Source of the DNA: Sisyra terminalis
Taxonomy: Eukaryota > Arthropoda > Insecta > Neuroptera > Sisyridae
Assembly: GCA_958496175.1 (NCBI GenBank)
Contig: OY292276.1
Coordinates: 11,054,001 to 11,118,000, forward strand
Length of the DNA stretch: 64,000 bases
Direction of reading: 5' to 3'
The notes under the pieces were generated by a model. The model saw nothing but the letters and a program-made list of their open reading frames with translations, did no database searches and was not told the DNA's origin. A program made the position numbers and the translations under genes. How positions within the stretch are numbered: the stretch's first letter is position 1; every line of letters starts with the position of its first letter. Of this stretch, positions 47,411 through 59,177 are shown piece by piece.

Positions 47411-47645
47411 GGCTCAAGTCCTTTTTAGAACAGTCAAATTTGGCAGCGTTGCACTTTCGACTTTGTTTTTCTTTTTTTTTAATTAAATTCGCGAATAAAT
47501 CGTTCCATGACGAAAATTTAGGCACAAAAGAGAAAAGGATACCGAATTAGAATTGAATCAAGAAAAAAAAATCGTGAAAAAAATCAAAAACAAAGTAGAA
47601 AATGCAATGTTACCAGATTTGATTGTTCGAAAAAGAACTTGAGCC
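47411..47645. mobile_element. Palindromic MITE of the 225-bp family, copy 4
   Basis: The ends are GGCTCAAGTCC and its inverse. The arms 'cactttcgactttgtttttc' and 'aaaaacaaagtagaaaatgc' pair. TTGTTG is found on both sides, so the 8-bp duplication is partly eroded. Confidence 0.75.
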
Positions 47646-47711
47646 TTGTTGATGATTTTTAAATTTGTTGAAATTATTTGCAATCAATTCAAACAAATTT
47701 AGCTTCATGTC

Positions 47712-48135
47712 ACCTTGAGCGACGACAATATTTGGCAACGTTGCATTTTTTACTGTTTTTATTCAATTCGCATTTTTTTTTGTTAATTCGGCTCATGTCC
47801 CTTTTAGGGACGTCAATATCTGGCAACGTTGTGTTTTCTCTTTTGTTTTTAACGGTTCGCAAATAAATTGGACCATAATGAAAATTTATCAACAAATGAG
47901 AAAATTATACGATATTTGAAATAAATTTGCAAAAAAAATTGTGGATTAAAATAAAAATGAGGATAGGCAACGTTTTCCGATATTAACGTCCCTATAAAAG
48001 GGACTTAAGTCGTTAATTCATTTCTATTATTGTATACTTTCCTCTTTTGTGGGTAAATTGTTGTTATGGTTCGATTTATTTGCGAATTAAACTAAAAAAC
48101 AAAGTAGAAAATGAATCGTTGCCAGAAATATTGAT
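47712..48135. mobile_element. Palindromic MITE of the 225-bp family, copy 5, split by copy 6
   Basis: Left part 47712-47781 ('ttggcaacgttgcatttttt') and right part 48020-48135 ('ctcttttgtgggtaaattgt', 'aaaacaaagtagaaaatg') form one diverged copy interrupted by copy 6. Confidence 0.7.
47782..48019. mobile_element. Palindromic MITE copy 6, nested in copy 5
   Basis: The element spans 47790-48011 (222 bp), flanked by GTTAATTC on both sides. The ends are GGCTCATGTCCCTTTTAGGG and an inverse form. This is a family member inserted in another member, so the family was active in at least two waves. Confidence 0.85.
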
Positions 48136-48660
48136 ATCGCTAAATGGAATATGAAACCAAATTTATATAGCTAAATACAAAGAGTACAGAATTTATGTAA
48201 TTCGAAGGCCCATTTAACCAGAATTTGGTATAACATGCAATTTAGAAAAAATATTGTAAGATTTAACTACAATTAAAATTTTTATTAACTTTTCGGATTT
48301 TACCGAAAATGATTTAGTCATTCTTGGTTTTGACTAAAATTTTACAACTATTTTATCGATTTATCTAAAATGTAACTTTTTTAAGAAATGTTTATTTTCT
48401 TATTTTGACGACAACAAGTTCATTTGTATAAACATTGTACATTCACAAATGCAACAAATTTTCGGCAATGATGACTATGAAGCTATATAAATTACTTGTA
48501 GCTCTAATAAAATTGTTATAATTAGTTCATACTTCATCAATTCGCCAAAAAATTACGACTAACGTCCCCATTATGTACCTATTAACTTACAAAATTAATT
48601 AATGAATAGATTTGATGAACTGTTACCAATTTTTATGATACGTTAACGCTTTTTACAGTA

Positions 48661-48999
48661 GGGTGTCCAGTGGTTAGGGAAATTTATAGTCAGGGAATTT
48701 GATTTGGTCAGAAGAAGTCAGGGAACTTGTCAAAGAATTTTGGATTTTTTTACTTCTTCATATGATTCGTATTAGATTAGAAATGATATTGACGTCATCA
48801 TAAGTATACTATGATGTAAAAAAACTGTACATTGAATAAGTTTAGTTTAATATATATGTAATATCACTGCATTGAGTTTGGTTTTATTTGACAAAATTGA
48901 TGAAATCTTCTCGTCGAAATGATTTCTTTAAATATAGTTGAGAAAAATTAATGTTCATTTGGAAAATCAGAGAATTTGTGTTGCCAAAACTGGACACTT
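48661..48999. mobile_element. MITE with GTGTCCAGT ends
   Basis: 'gggtgtccagtggttaggga' at the left and 'aaaactggacacttt' at the right are inverted. The interior has 'tcagggaatttg' and 'gacgtcatcataag', related to 16120-16390. Target duplication not resolved. Confidence 0.6.
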
Positions 49000-49002
49000 T
49001 GA

Positions 49003-49965
49003 TAGTATAATTCGACTTACACGAGATTACACAAGAATATATAGTCACAAAAATAGAATTAAATATATTTCCTCACAAAATTAGTGAATTCATTTTTATA
49101 TTTCTTAGTCAGAAACCATTTTTTTAAATATACTTAATGTCATTATTTTCCATTATTACTCTCGAACTATGCCAAGAAAAATATACTGTAGATAAGATTA
49201 AATAGACGCTGATTTTACTCAACTTTTATTTCAGTTGGATAATTTAAGATGGTGTTTATCAGCCCTTATTGTTCTTATTTTCTTACTTTAAAATAGGTGT
49301 AGATAGGAAATTTTTTCCTAAGATTAAATTTATAAAACTATAATAAAACATGAATACAGCGAAAATTATTATAAAATACATTTTTAACCACATTATACAC
49401 GCAGTCTTTTTAGTTTTTCGTCTATTCTTGAAAAGCCTTGCTTTTATATGATGTAAATGGAAGTATGATTATAAGTAATATATCACGTCATGCTTATGTA
49501 ATTCATGATGAATTATTATTTATAATTGTGCTTTCACGTTTGTTAAAAAGACTGCAAAATTAAGTTTGGTAGACACTATTCATAAAAAAAAAACAAATAT
49601 ATTTTAATCAAAAGAAATGCCAATTTTAAATATTAGCTTAAGTAAGGATTAAGACTTTTTTTTATACATTATTGACAAATTATCAAACAGAATAAATAAT
49701 CATAGTTTATAGTAATACGAATCAAAACCACGAAACCAAAGGTAATGTAAAATTGTTTCAGGAATTAAATCTTAAATGAAAAAAAACAGTTTTTCAATCC
49801 TAAAATACTGCAACATTATTACTTATGGTGTATTAAAATTGTATCTAATATATATTCAACAGGACATTTGGTTATTTGATAACAGTAACATAAATGGTAG
49901 TAGAGTACAAAACTAGATTATTTCTACTTTTAAACAATGGTATTGAGAGTTCATAACATTCATAA
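49003..49965. other. Gene-free AT-rich stretch
   Basis: Nothing recognisable. Confidence 0.4.
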
Positions 49966-50093
49966 TTCTGTTAAAAAAATACATTAAAAGGCATTTAAAA
50001 TGTTCAAGAAATCTATTAGAAGTCGTTAAAATTAATAAAAATCATTTAAATGTAATTATTTTTAAATGCTTTTAAACGCCTTTTTTTAACAAG
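49966..50093. mobile_element. 120-bp MITE with CTGTTAAAAAAA ends, copy 1
   Basis: The left 'ctgttaaaaaaatacatta' and right 'cctttttttaacaag' are inverted. The interior 'aaatgtaattatttttaaat' is shared with the copies at 51001 and 51471. Confidence 0.7.
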
Positions 50094-50769
50094 GAAGCTT
50101 CTGATGGCCGCTAATCTTTTTCGAGAGTGGAGTAATTCTTTCAGAAGAACTGAAATAGTTGATCTAAATTATAAATAACATTGATACTAATTACTTTTTA
50201 AATAATATATAACAATTGTTGAAATTACAGTGGAGAATAACCGCCCCGTTTGATACAAATGTGTCAGCGACTGGGGCTTACATCTACCATACGATAATCT
50301 TACTAATTTAAGTAAGTAGAAAAAACAGTTTATAGTAGAAAAATAATTTGTATTCTAAAAACAATTTATTCATTTTCACAAAAAAAAAAACCCAATGAAC
50401 CTGTTGCGTTAAAAAACTATAATAGAATAATCACATTACAACACAATATTTATATTATTTAATTTAAAAATGCAGAGTTATTTATAACTATTCCCAATTT
50501 TAATCATTACATGAATGTTTTTCTAGAAATAAAAATATAAAAACTACATTCAATTGGATCATTTAAAATTCTCCTCCTTTTTGAACATCTAAAAAAAGTA
50601 TGATAATAACAAATTGAGAAATAGTAAGCTCAAGCTTCTTTTGAAAAATTTCTACGTTTTGAATTGGAAATCGTTTGGAGTTTTGCCTAGGATATGCAAA
50701 GGTGAGTGGTTTACAAATCGTCTTTTATTTAGAAACTTTTCCGAGCATGTAAACGCCTTTTTTTAAACC

Positions 50770-50935
50770 CGTTTTTTATTTGTTATAACTACTAAGATCC
50801 TTAGCAACTTTAGGGCTTATAAAAATCTCTAATCGAGAAATATCGAAAAATTTGTTGATACAAGGATCTAACCCAACACCTACCAGTTGTGGGACGGTAA
50901 TCATATCCACTCGCCTCCCCCAGGAGGCTATTTAA
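50770..50935 (-). repeat. tRNA-derived SINE, family 1, copy 3
   Basis: On the minus strand: 'gaggcgagtggatatgatta' (A-box-like), 'gtgttgggttagatccttgt' (degenerate B box), then 'cgatatttctcgattagaga' and 'gatcttagtagttataaca'. Same order as copies 1 and 2. Confidence 0.65.
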
Positions 50936-51000
50936 ACCCTTGGTTCTCATTTATATCAAAAATATTTTTTCGCATTATTGCCCTTTTGCATGTTTGGAGT

Positions 51001-51121
51001 CCCTGTTAAAAAAAAACATTCAATGGCATTTAAAAAACCCATTTGAAGTCATTTAAAGTTAATAAAGATTTTTAAATGTAATTAGTTCAATTAAGTCTCC
51101 AAATGCCTTTTTTTAACAGGG
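51001..51121. mobile_element. 120-bp MITE, copy 2
   Basis: The ends CCCTGTTAAAAAAA and TTTTTTTAACAGGG are perfect inverted repeats. The body 'ggcatttaaaa...aaatgccttt' also pairs. Confidence 0.8.
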
Positions 51122-51470
51122 GTAGTGTTGTGAATGGTTCAGGGAACTCAGGACAAAATTTAAAACAATTTAAATTTATTTGGAATAATTTAATGAGTTA
51201 ATTTAAAGCAAGATTTTCTCGTGGACCTAAATAATCCTAACCGTTTCGAAAACTGAAATTCTATTTTTGGCAAATTTAAAGGCTGCTTAACTGGTATAAC
51301 AGTCCAAAGAATAATTTTCAATGAGTTAACTTCAAGGCTTACCTTTGAATATCACACCATTATTATAGCACAATGATAACTAAAATTAATTAAAAAAATT
51401 AATGATTATTATAAGCAAATGGAATAAAATATTCTATTCAATTCAATTTTATCAATTACTAAAGACAGCA

Positions 51471-51583
51471 TACCTTTTAAAAAAGGTATTTAGAAACTAT
51501 TATATTTGAAAATACCTTTAATATCTTCTAATTGGTTTTCAGGAATATTAAAATTGCCTTTAAATGTTTTTTTTTTAACAGGG
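51471..51583. mobile_element. 120-bp MITE, copy 3 (diverged)
   Basis: The right half 'ttgcctttaaatg...ttttttaacaggg' matches the family; the left end is altered ('ccttttaaaaaaggtattta'). Confidence 0.65.
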
Positions 51584-51669
51584 ATTTGAACTGCGAAATT
51601 CTTTCAAAAATCAATTCTGTTGATATTTTTCGTAAAATTAATATCAGCAACCTGACATGGATTCATATA

Positions 51670-51966
51670 ATTAAAAGAAATTAATTTTTACAGATCTTAT
51701 CTATTTGGAAATTGTAAAGGGCAGTTTTTCTGAGTTGAAAAAAGGATCATCTTTTTGGGAGATAAGTTTGTTGGTAAGTGCCAGTGTAAATGAGCTTTGT
51801 GTACTTTTCATTATTAAATTTTTTTTTGGACAGATCAAGCTGTTCGATCAATGATCATCAGATACTTCGTACTTCAATTTGGATCGTTTGAGAATTTTCA
51901 ATGGAAAACAAGAAGGATAACATATGCAGAATGTATCCTGAGAAAAACACGAAAGGATTAACTAAA
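51670..51966 (+). pseudogene. Unrecognised spliced-exon relic, left arm outer
   Basis: After 'tttacag' at about 51692, a frame 'DLIYLEIVKGSFSELKKGSS' runs to a donor 'gtaagtgcc' at 51774. After an acceptor 'tttggacag' at 51834, a frame 'QAVRSMIIRYFVLQF...ITYAECILRKTRKD' runs to a stop. The right-arm mirror (57895-58165) keeps donor and acceptor but has an in-frame stop in the second exon. I do not recognise the protein. Confidence 0.35.
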
Positions 51967-52479
51967 AAATGAGTGATGTAAATTATTGTTTTCATAAAAA
52001 GACACCTAAGGTTACAGTAATATAAATATTGATGATAAATAATGATTTCTTCTTAGTATTTTGATGGTCGATTTCATCCCTTAAACAAGCTTTGTTTTCG
52101 GAAAAGTTTTCACAGCCTGTACAGATGGACGTATATTTTCGATTGGCATCGTAAACATTTTTTTTGAAATTTGAAGATTTTCGTGAAAAATCAATGATGG
52201 TTAACCCACGGTTTTTTTTGACGAAAAATTTTTTTTGGTTTTAATTCGAATCCTTTTGTTATATTATCGCTTTGTACATTGTTACGTTACACGTTACTCT
52301 GTTCAGTTTCAACTAAAATAACCATTCCTTCTACCCTTTTTACGTACTTGAAAATTGTCCTTTTTGATACTTTGAATGGATATTGTGGGTGTCCTTTTGC
52401 ATACAGGAGAAAGAAAATTTCACATTGCATTTCACGTATGGATCTTATTTTATAAATAATGGAAAAAAGTTACCTTTAT

Positions 52480-53008
52480 CAGAAAAAGCCTTCCTTGCAA
52501 TTATCCGTTTTCTACATATTATAGAAGTTATGCAACCATTTATTCAAGAATGTAATTGGGCTGCTGCATAAGTTCAATAGTTTACAACTTGATATAAATT
52601 TGACATATGATTTGTTTTATTAATTTAAATCAATGTATTGTTACAGATTCAACTTTCCTGAAAATTAAGGACAAGGGAAAATGTGTTGGGATTGAAGAAG
52701 TATCATCATTTTGAGAGATATATGTTAAGTAAGTGTCAGAGATTTGAAACTTATAAATATTGATCTAATTGACTTTTTCACTACAGAAGAAGCAGATCGA
52801 GGACAACCAAGATTTTTTCAATGGATTTAAATTGTTCATCATTTCCAAATGGACGTTTGAAGAATTGAAGAATGGATGCGGTTCGTTCGAGAATCAACAA
52901 TCAAATTCCTCAAAGATATCAGTTCCCCAATCGATATCAATCGAGAAGAACACGAATGTATATCCTACAACAATTAGTGGTGTAAAGTGTGTTTCAATAA
53001 ATCAGTGA
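52480..53008 (+). pseudogene. Unrecognised spliced-exon relics, left arm inner
   Basis: A frame ending 'EVMQPFIQECNWAAA' and stop (to 52571) is matched in the right arm by 'EIMQPFIQECNWIAA' and stop. Then come an acceptor 'ttacag', an exon 'FLKIKDKGKCVGIEE', a donor 'gtaagtgtcag' and an acceptor 'cactacag' at about 52786. The right arm encodes 'LLKIDDKGSCVGVEES' before the same donor. The last piece (to 53008) is open on the left ('QIEDNQDFFNGFKLFIISKW') but stopped early on the right. This looks like a duplicated, decaying unknown gene. Confidence 0.35.
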
Positions 53009-53684
53009 TGGTGAAGTGATAAAGTGGTTTAAGTGATAAATAATCAATATATCAGAAAAATCAAAAGCTATTTTATTAACTCAATATTTGTATGTACCAT
53101 ATGCTTGTAGCAATTGATACTTTTACATAATTTATATAAACAATTGTAAATATGCAGAAAGCTCTTATTGTATGCATTTAAATGATATTTTACATTAATA
53201 AATTTATTTTAATAAAATTCATTGTTTCAATTCGATTTATCCCACCCATCCTCTTGAATTTTGTATTTCAGAGCTTTTTTTTTACAGTTACAATATATAT
53301 ATATATAGAAGAGTTACATAATTACATCGATAAAGAGGAACAATGCTTTTCGATAGATTATCGAATGATACGAAAAAGCCAATATCGAAAATATCTTAAC
53401 TTTTCGATGTTTTCGATGTCCTTAATCCCTGTTATTAATAATGAAGATTGCATATAACGTTAGAGGATACTATTCAAATACAAGTTCGTTTTTTTTAAAA
53501 AAAAGGATCAAGGACATTAAAATGTTACCATGTCTTTAGACAAATTTTCCGGGATTAACCTGGAGAAGCAATGGTTAAAATATTTTTGGAAAATTCAAAT
53601 TCCTTCGATCGAAAAAAATTTTCTAGTTTCAATCGATTGAGAAATGTTTAAATATGAGTTTAAACGAACAATACATATATCTTC

Positions 53685-53751
53685 TAATGGCCAAGATGAT
53701 TGAGCAGTGGACTCTCAAGCGGAAGATCAGTGGTTCCAGACTCGGTTCGGT
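53685..53751 (+). repeat. tRNA-like module in left palindrome arm
   Basis: 'taatggccaagatgattgag' (A-box-like) and 'ggttccagactc' (B-box-like) spaced about 45 bases apart. Mirrored at 56648-56715 and, with a better B box (gagttcgaacccc on the minus strand), at 55374-55445. It could be a SINE head or a Pol III promoter. Confidence 0.55.
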
Positions 53752-53945
53752 AAGTTGTTTTTTCTATTTCTATTAATTTATTTCTAATATATCTCGATTG
53801 GTTACAGCCTAAATATTCACTTTCGATCGTTAATAATTATTCTTCGTTAAGTTTCCGCCGAATAATTCGATCATCACTTTCAACCTTTCGGGGTTGAAAA
53901 GTGATCGATCGATTACGTTGATTTTTTTTTTTTGGTTCATACATA

Positions 53946-53993
53946 TGACGTCATACATACGTCGTCTCCCAATGACGTCACCCAATGACGTCA
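53946..53993. promoter_or_regulatory. Triple TGACGTCA cluster, left arm
   Basis: Three perfect TGACGTCA octamers (53946-53953, 53973-53980, 53986-53993) in 48 bases. This is the consensus for CREB/ATF-type bZIP proteins. Function here is inference. Confidence 0.55.
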
Positions 53994-55373
53994 TTATCGA
54001 AAAAATTCCGAAAAATGATCGAATTTTCGAATTTCGTGAAATAGGATTCCGGGAATGGCTTAATTACGTCACGGGAAGCCTAAAAAACACATTCTTAAGT
54101 GGAAACTTTTGGATTTTTTAAGGAAAATTTTTCAGCCAAAATCCGAAAAAATCTTGAAAAACTGCTATATATCGTGTTTTTTTTCACTTTTATCAACTTT
54201 AACGTCCATTTAAACGAAAACTATCGATCGTAGGTTATCGATCGTTAGCTTATTGGAAAGGGCTTGAATTACTCTATCGATGGTGTAAATTTGGATCCGG
54301 AAAAGCTTAAAGGGAAAAACTTTTTTTTTCAACTGTTCTGAAATTTGAAATCGCTGACCAAATGCATGCCTATTTTTGCCGAATATTTTTTGTCGAATTT
54401 TTAAATGAAATTCACACCATTTATGTATAATGTTACGATCGAAAACAATATCTAAAACATTTGCAATTTTTCGATGTCCTTGATCGTTTTTTTCGATTCT
54501 AAGAATTTGCATTCGTAAATCGTTCACAATACGTAATATTGTTTTTTGTCTAAAAAAAGGATCAACGATCCTAAGGATCAAAACAATATTACGTATTGTG
54601 AACGATTTACGAATGCAAATTCTTAGAATCGAAAAAAACGATCAAGGACATCGAAAAATTGCAAATGTTTTAGATATTGTTTTCGATCGTAACATTATAC
54701 ATAAATGGTGTGAATTTCATTTAAAAATTCGACTAAAAATATTCGGCAAAAATAGGCATGCATTTGGTCAGCGATTTCAAATTTCTGAACAGTTGAAAAA
54801 AAAAGTTTTTCCCTTTAAGCTTTTCCGGATCCAAATTTACACCATCGATAGAGTAATTCAAGCCCTTTCCAATAAGCTAACGATCGATAACCTGCGATCG
54901 ATAGTTTTCGTTTAAATGGACGTTAAAGTTGATAAAAGTGAAAAAAAACACGATATATAGCAGTTTTTCAAGATTTTTTCGGATTTTGGCTGAAAAATTT
55001 TCCTTAAAAAATTCGAAAGTTTCCACTTAAGAATGTGTTTTTTAGGCCTCCCGTGACGTAATTAAGCCATTTCCGAAACCCAATTTGATGAAAATCGAAA
55101 ATTCGATATCCTCCCCCTCATTTTTGGAATTTTTTCGTGTTTGACGTCATTTGGTTACGTCACATATATGAACGAAAAAAAAAGTAAAATAAATTCAATG
55201 GAATCGATCGACCTCTGTTCAACCACGGAAGATTAAGAGAACTTGATCATCGAAATTAACGCTGTAACGTAACGATTAATGATTATTAACGATCGATAGT
55301 TACTAATTAAGCTGTAAGAAAGAGAGAGAAATTAGTTTAGAATTAATTAGAAATTAAAAATCTTTTACCTTTT

Positions 55374-55445
55374 TCGGGGTTCGAACTCAGATCTTCCGTT
55401 CTTCTCGGCATCAGTGCACATATCCATAACGATTCGGCCATTAGA
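55374..55445 (-). repeat. tRNA-like module in inner right unit
   Basis: Minus strand: 'taatggccgaatcgttatgg' and B box 'gagttcgaacccc', the closest to consensus of the three modules. No complete cloverleaf with a paired acceptor stem was found. Confidence 0.55.
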
Positions 55446-56407
55446 TGATATATGTAAATGACGTTAAAACTCATATATAAACAATTCTTATGAGATTTGT
55501 AGAAAATGGAAAAAAATTTTCGATGGAAATAATTTTAATATCGGGAAAATATTTTAATCATAGCTGCTCCATGTTACGATCGGAAAAATTGACTAACGAC
55601 ATTATGACATTTTAATGACCTTCATCCTTTTTTTCTCAAAAACAGTTTTCATTTAAATTACCTACTTGTATTGTCTAATGCATATAAATATTTTAGAGGA
55701 AAAATCGAACAGTTATGAAATTTTCGATTAAGTCTTCTTTTGATTGGAATATCATCGAAAATGAAAATAATTAATATCGAAAAAAATGATCAAGGTACTT
55801 AATCGAAAAGTGTAAATATTATTCAATTTTCTTTTCATTCTCGATTCGTTCTCATTCATTCTCGAAATCCCATATATCGTTAATTTTGTAAACTTTTGAT
55901 TTTGAAGTATTCGATTAAGGGTATCGAAAAGTGAAAATGTTTTTCTATAATCGCTTCGATCGTAACATTAACGGTGCGAATTTCATCGCAAAATTCGATT
56001 AAAAATTTTCGAACAAAATTTTATAAAACCGACGACCATTTCATGGAGGATTTTGTATTTCTGAAAAAGTGAAAAATAAAAAATTTCCCCTTAAGCTTTT
56101 CCGGATCCAAATTTACACCATCGATAGAGTAATTCAAGCCCTTTCCAATAAGCTAACGATCGATAACCTACGATCGATAGTTTTCGTTTAAATGGACGTT
56201 AAAGTTGATAAAAGTGAAAAAAAACACGATATATAGCAGTTTTTCAAGATTTTTTCGGATTTTGGCTGAAAAATTTTCCTTAAAAAATCCAAAAGTTTCC
56301 ACTTAAGAATGTGTTTTTTAGGCTTCCCGTGACGTAACTAAGCCATTCCCGGAATCCTATTTCACGAAATTCGAAAATTCGATCATTTTTCGGAATTTTT
56401 TCGATAA

Positions 56408-56455
56408 TGACGTCATTGGGTGACGTCATTGGGAGACGACGTATGTATGACGTCA
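56408..56455. promoter_or_regulatory. Triple TGACGTCA cluster, right arm
   Basis: Mirror of the left-arm cluster: octamers at 56408-56415, 56421-56428 and 56448-56455, all intact. The diverged inner unit keeps only one TGACGTCA (near 55143-55150). Confidence 0.55.
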
Positions 56456-56647
56456 TATGTATGAACCAAAAAAAAAAAATCAACGTAATCGATCGATCAC
56501 TTTTCAACCCCGAAAGGTTGAAAGTGATGATCGAATTATTCGGCGGAAACTTAACGAAGAATAATTATTAACGATCGAAAGTGAATATTTAGGCTGTAAC
56601 CAATCGAGATATATTAGAAATAAATTAATAGAAATAGAAAAAACTTA

Positions 56648-56715
56648 CCGAACCGAGTCTGGAACCACTGATCTTCCGCTTGAGAGTCCACTGCTCAATC
56701 ATCTTGGCCATTAGA
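56648..56715 (-). repeat. tRNA-like module in outer right arm
   Basis: Near-identical inverse of 53685-53751. Confidence 0.55.
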
Positions 56716-57429
56716 AGATATATGTATTGTTCGTTTAAACTCATATTTAAAGTATTCTCAATCGATTGAAACTTGAAAATTTTTTTCGATCGAAGGAATT
56801 TGAATTTTCCAAAAATATTTTAACCATAGCTTCTCCAGGTTAATCCCGGAAAATTTGACTAAAGACATGGTAACATTTTAATGTCCTTCATCCTTTTTTT
56901 TTGAAAAAAAAAACAAACTTGTATTTGAATAGTATCCTCTAACGTTATATACTATCTTTATTAATAATAACAGGGATTAAGGACATCGAATAGTTAAAAT
57001 ATTTTTCGATATTGGCTTTTTCGTATCATTCGATGATCTATCGAAAAGCATTGTACCTCTTTATCGATGTATTAATGTAACTCTTCTATATATATTGTAA
57101 CTGTAAAAAAAAAGCTCTGAAATACAAAATTCAAGAGGATGGGTGGGATAAATCGAATTGAAACAATGAATTTTAATAAAATAAATTTATTAATGTAAAA
57201 TATCATTTAAATTCATACAATAATACAATAAGAGTTTTCTGCATATTTACAATTGTTTATATAAATTATGTAAAAGTATCAATTGCTACAAGCATACAAA
57301 AAAATAACAAGTTAATAAAATAGCTTTTGATTTTCTGATATATTTATTATTTATCACTTAAACCACTTTATCACTTCACCATCACTGATTTATTGAAACA
57401 CACTTTACACCACTAATTGTTGTAGTATA

Positions 57430-58165
57430 TACATTCGCATTCTTCTCGATAGATATCGATTGTGGAAATGATATACTTGAGGAATTTGATCGTTGATTCT
57501 CGAACGAACTGCATCCATTCTTCAATTCTTCAAACGTCCATTTGGAAATGATGAACAATTTAAATCAATAGAAAATATCTCTAATGTCCTCGATCTGCTT
57601 CTTCTGTAGCGAAAAAGTCAATTAGATCAATATTTATAAGTTTCAAGATTCTGACACTTACTAAACATTTATCTCTCAAAATGATAATACTTTCTTCAAC
57701 CCCAACACAACTGCCCTTGTCATCAATTTTCAGTAGAAATTGATTCTGTAAAAATACATTGATTTAAATTAATAAAACAAATCATAAGTCAAATTTATAT
57801 CAAGTTGTAAATTAGTGAACTTATGCAGCAATCCAATTACATTCTTGAATGAAGGGTTGCATAATTTCGACAATCTTTTTATGATAAAAATAATCCTCAC
57901 CACTCATTTTTTAATTAATCCTTTCGTGTTTTTCTCAGGACACATTCTGCATATGTTATCCTTCTTGTTTTCCATTGAAGATTCGAAACGACCTAAATTC
58001 GAGTACTAAGTATTTGATGTCCTATTGATCGAACAGCTTCATATGTCCAAAAAAAAAATTAATAAGAAAAATATTTAATTTTTTTTAGACTGGCACTTAC
58101 CAATAGAATTATTTCCCAAAAAGATGATAGAGATCTTTACGGATCAAAAACGTTATGTGGCGATA
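57430..58165 (-). pseudogene. Right-arm mirror of the exon relics
   Basis: On the minus strand, in order: outer exon pair (58165-57895), 'MQPFIQECNWIAA' end (to about 57826), 'LLKIDDKGSCVGVEES' exon (about 57750-57665) and the last piece (57605-57395). Splice-site dinucleotides are kept but stops interrupt two of the pieces. Confidence 0.35.
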
Positions 58166-58193
58166 ATATCTGTAAAATGAAAGATAGATACTT

Positions 58194-59177
58194 GACTGGG
58201 CCAAAAAAATCGACTATTTTTTTTTTCAAAAATATATCGAAAATATTGTTCAAGGTGACAAAAAAAATATCGTGAAGGTTTGAGCCATTAATATTAATAT
58301 TAAGAGGTCTATCATCTTTAATTTCGATTTTTTAATTGTGCTTTCATTTTTACGTCAATGCTGTCTAACTATCGAAGAAAAAAAAAGTATCTGTACATAT
58401 ATTTATAGAAAATTAAATTCCCTACAAAAAACGTCTCGTTGAAAATTTTTGCCAGACACGACGTTTCGGACTAATCAAGCTTTAATTTTTTATTATTATT
58501 AAGCTTTAATTATAATTTTTAGATTTATTTTCTTTATTTTGGAATTTTGTAACTAACGAACAAATAAATACATAGAAATGAACAATATAGATCCTTGAAG
58601 GGAATTAAATTGTCTACAAAAAAGGTTTCTAAACGTTTTAACATAAAATCTCTCTTTCAAAATTGGTTCAACAACGAAAAAAACAATAATTTAATTTTTC
58701 CTTCAACTTTAATTGTTAATAACTTTTGAAAAAGTGATTTTATGTAAAAATATTAGGAAACCTTTTTTTGTAGAGCATTAAATTTCCTTTAAGAATCTAT
58801 ATAGTTTAATTCTATATATTTATTTGTTCGTTAGCTACAAACTTCGAAAATAAAGAAGATAAATCTCAAAATTATATCAATGTTTAAAGCTTGATTATTC
58901 GGAAACGGCGTGTCTGGCAAAAATTTTCAAAGAGACCTTTTTTGTAGGGAATTTAATTTTCTATAAATATATGTGCAGATGAATTTTTTTACCTTGATAG
59001 TTTGACAGCAGTGACGCAAAAATGAAAGCACAAATAAAAAATCGAAATTAAAGATGATAGACCTCTTAATATTAATATTAAGGGCTCAAACCTTCCCGAT
59101 ATTTTTTTTTGTCACCTTGAACAATATTTTCGATATACTTTTCCAAAAAAAAAACAGTCAAATTTTTTGGCCCAGTC
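58194..59177. mobile_element. Long foldback element (about 1 kb hairpin), family member 3
   Basis: The ends GACTGGGCCAAAAAAAT and its inverse are followed by 'ccattaatattaatattaag', 'gatgatagacctctta' and 'tcgaaattaaagatgat', all mirrored, then 'aatatatgt.cag' and 'ttgtagggaatttaatttt'. The terminal AAAAAATCGA(T/C)TATTTTT block matches the element at 24357. It lies inside the right flank of the large palindrome. The flanks 'tagata' and 'tagaca' may be an eroded duplication. Confidence 0.8.

Noticed and set aside
54210..54915. Two mirror-image open frames with the same product
   Set aside because: They are the two strands of the central fold of the palindrome; no family is recognised and the peptide decays in the third copy at 55680-56090.
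53894..56507. 75-codon frames at 53894-54121 (+) and 56280-56507 (-)
   Set aside because: Mirror copies translating the TGACGTCA cluster and T-rich tract; no constraint is visible in the third, diverged unit.
188..56715. tRNA-like heads as functional tRNA genes
   Set aside because: None shows a complete paired acceptor stem plus anticodon arm by eye, and each is followed by a repeat body or is duplicated within a repeat. A covariance scan would settle this.
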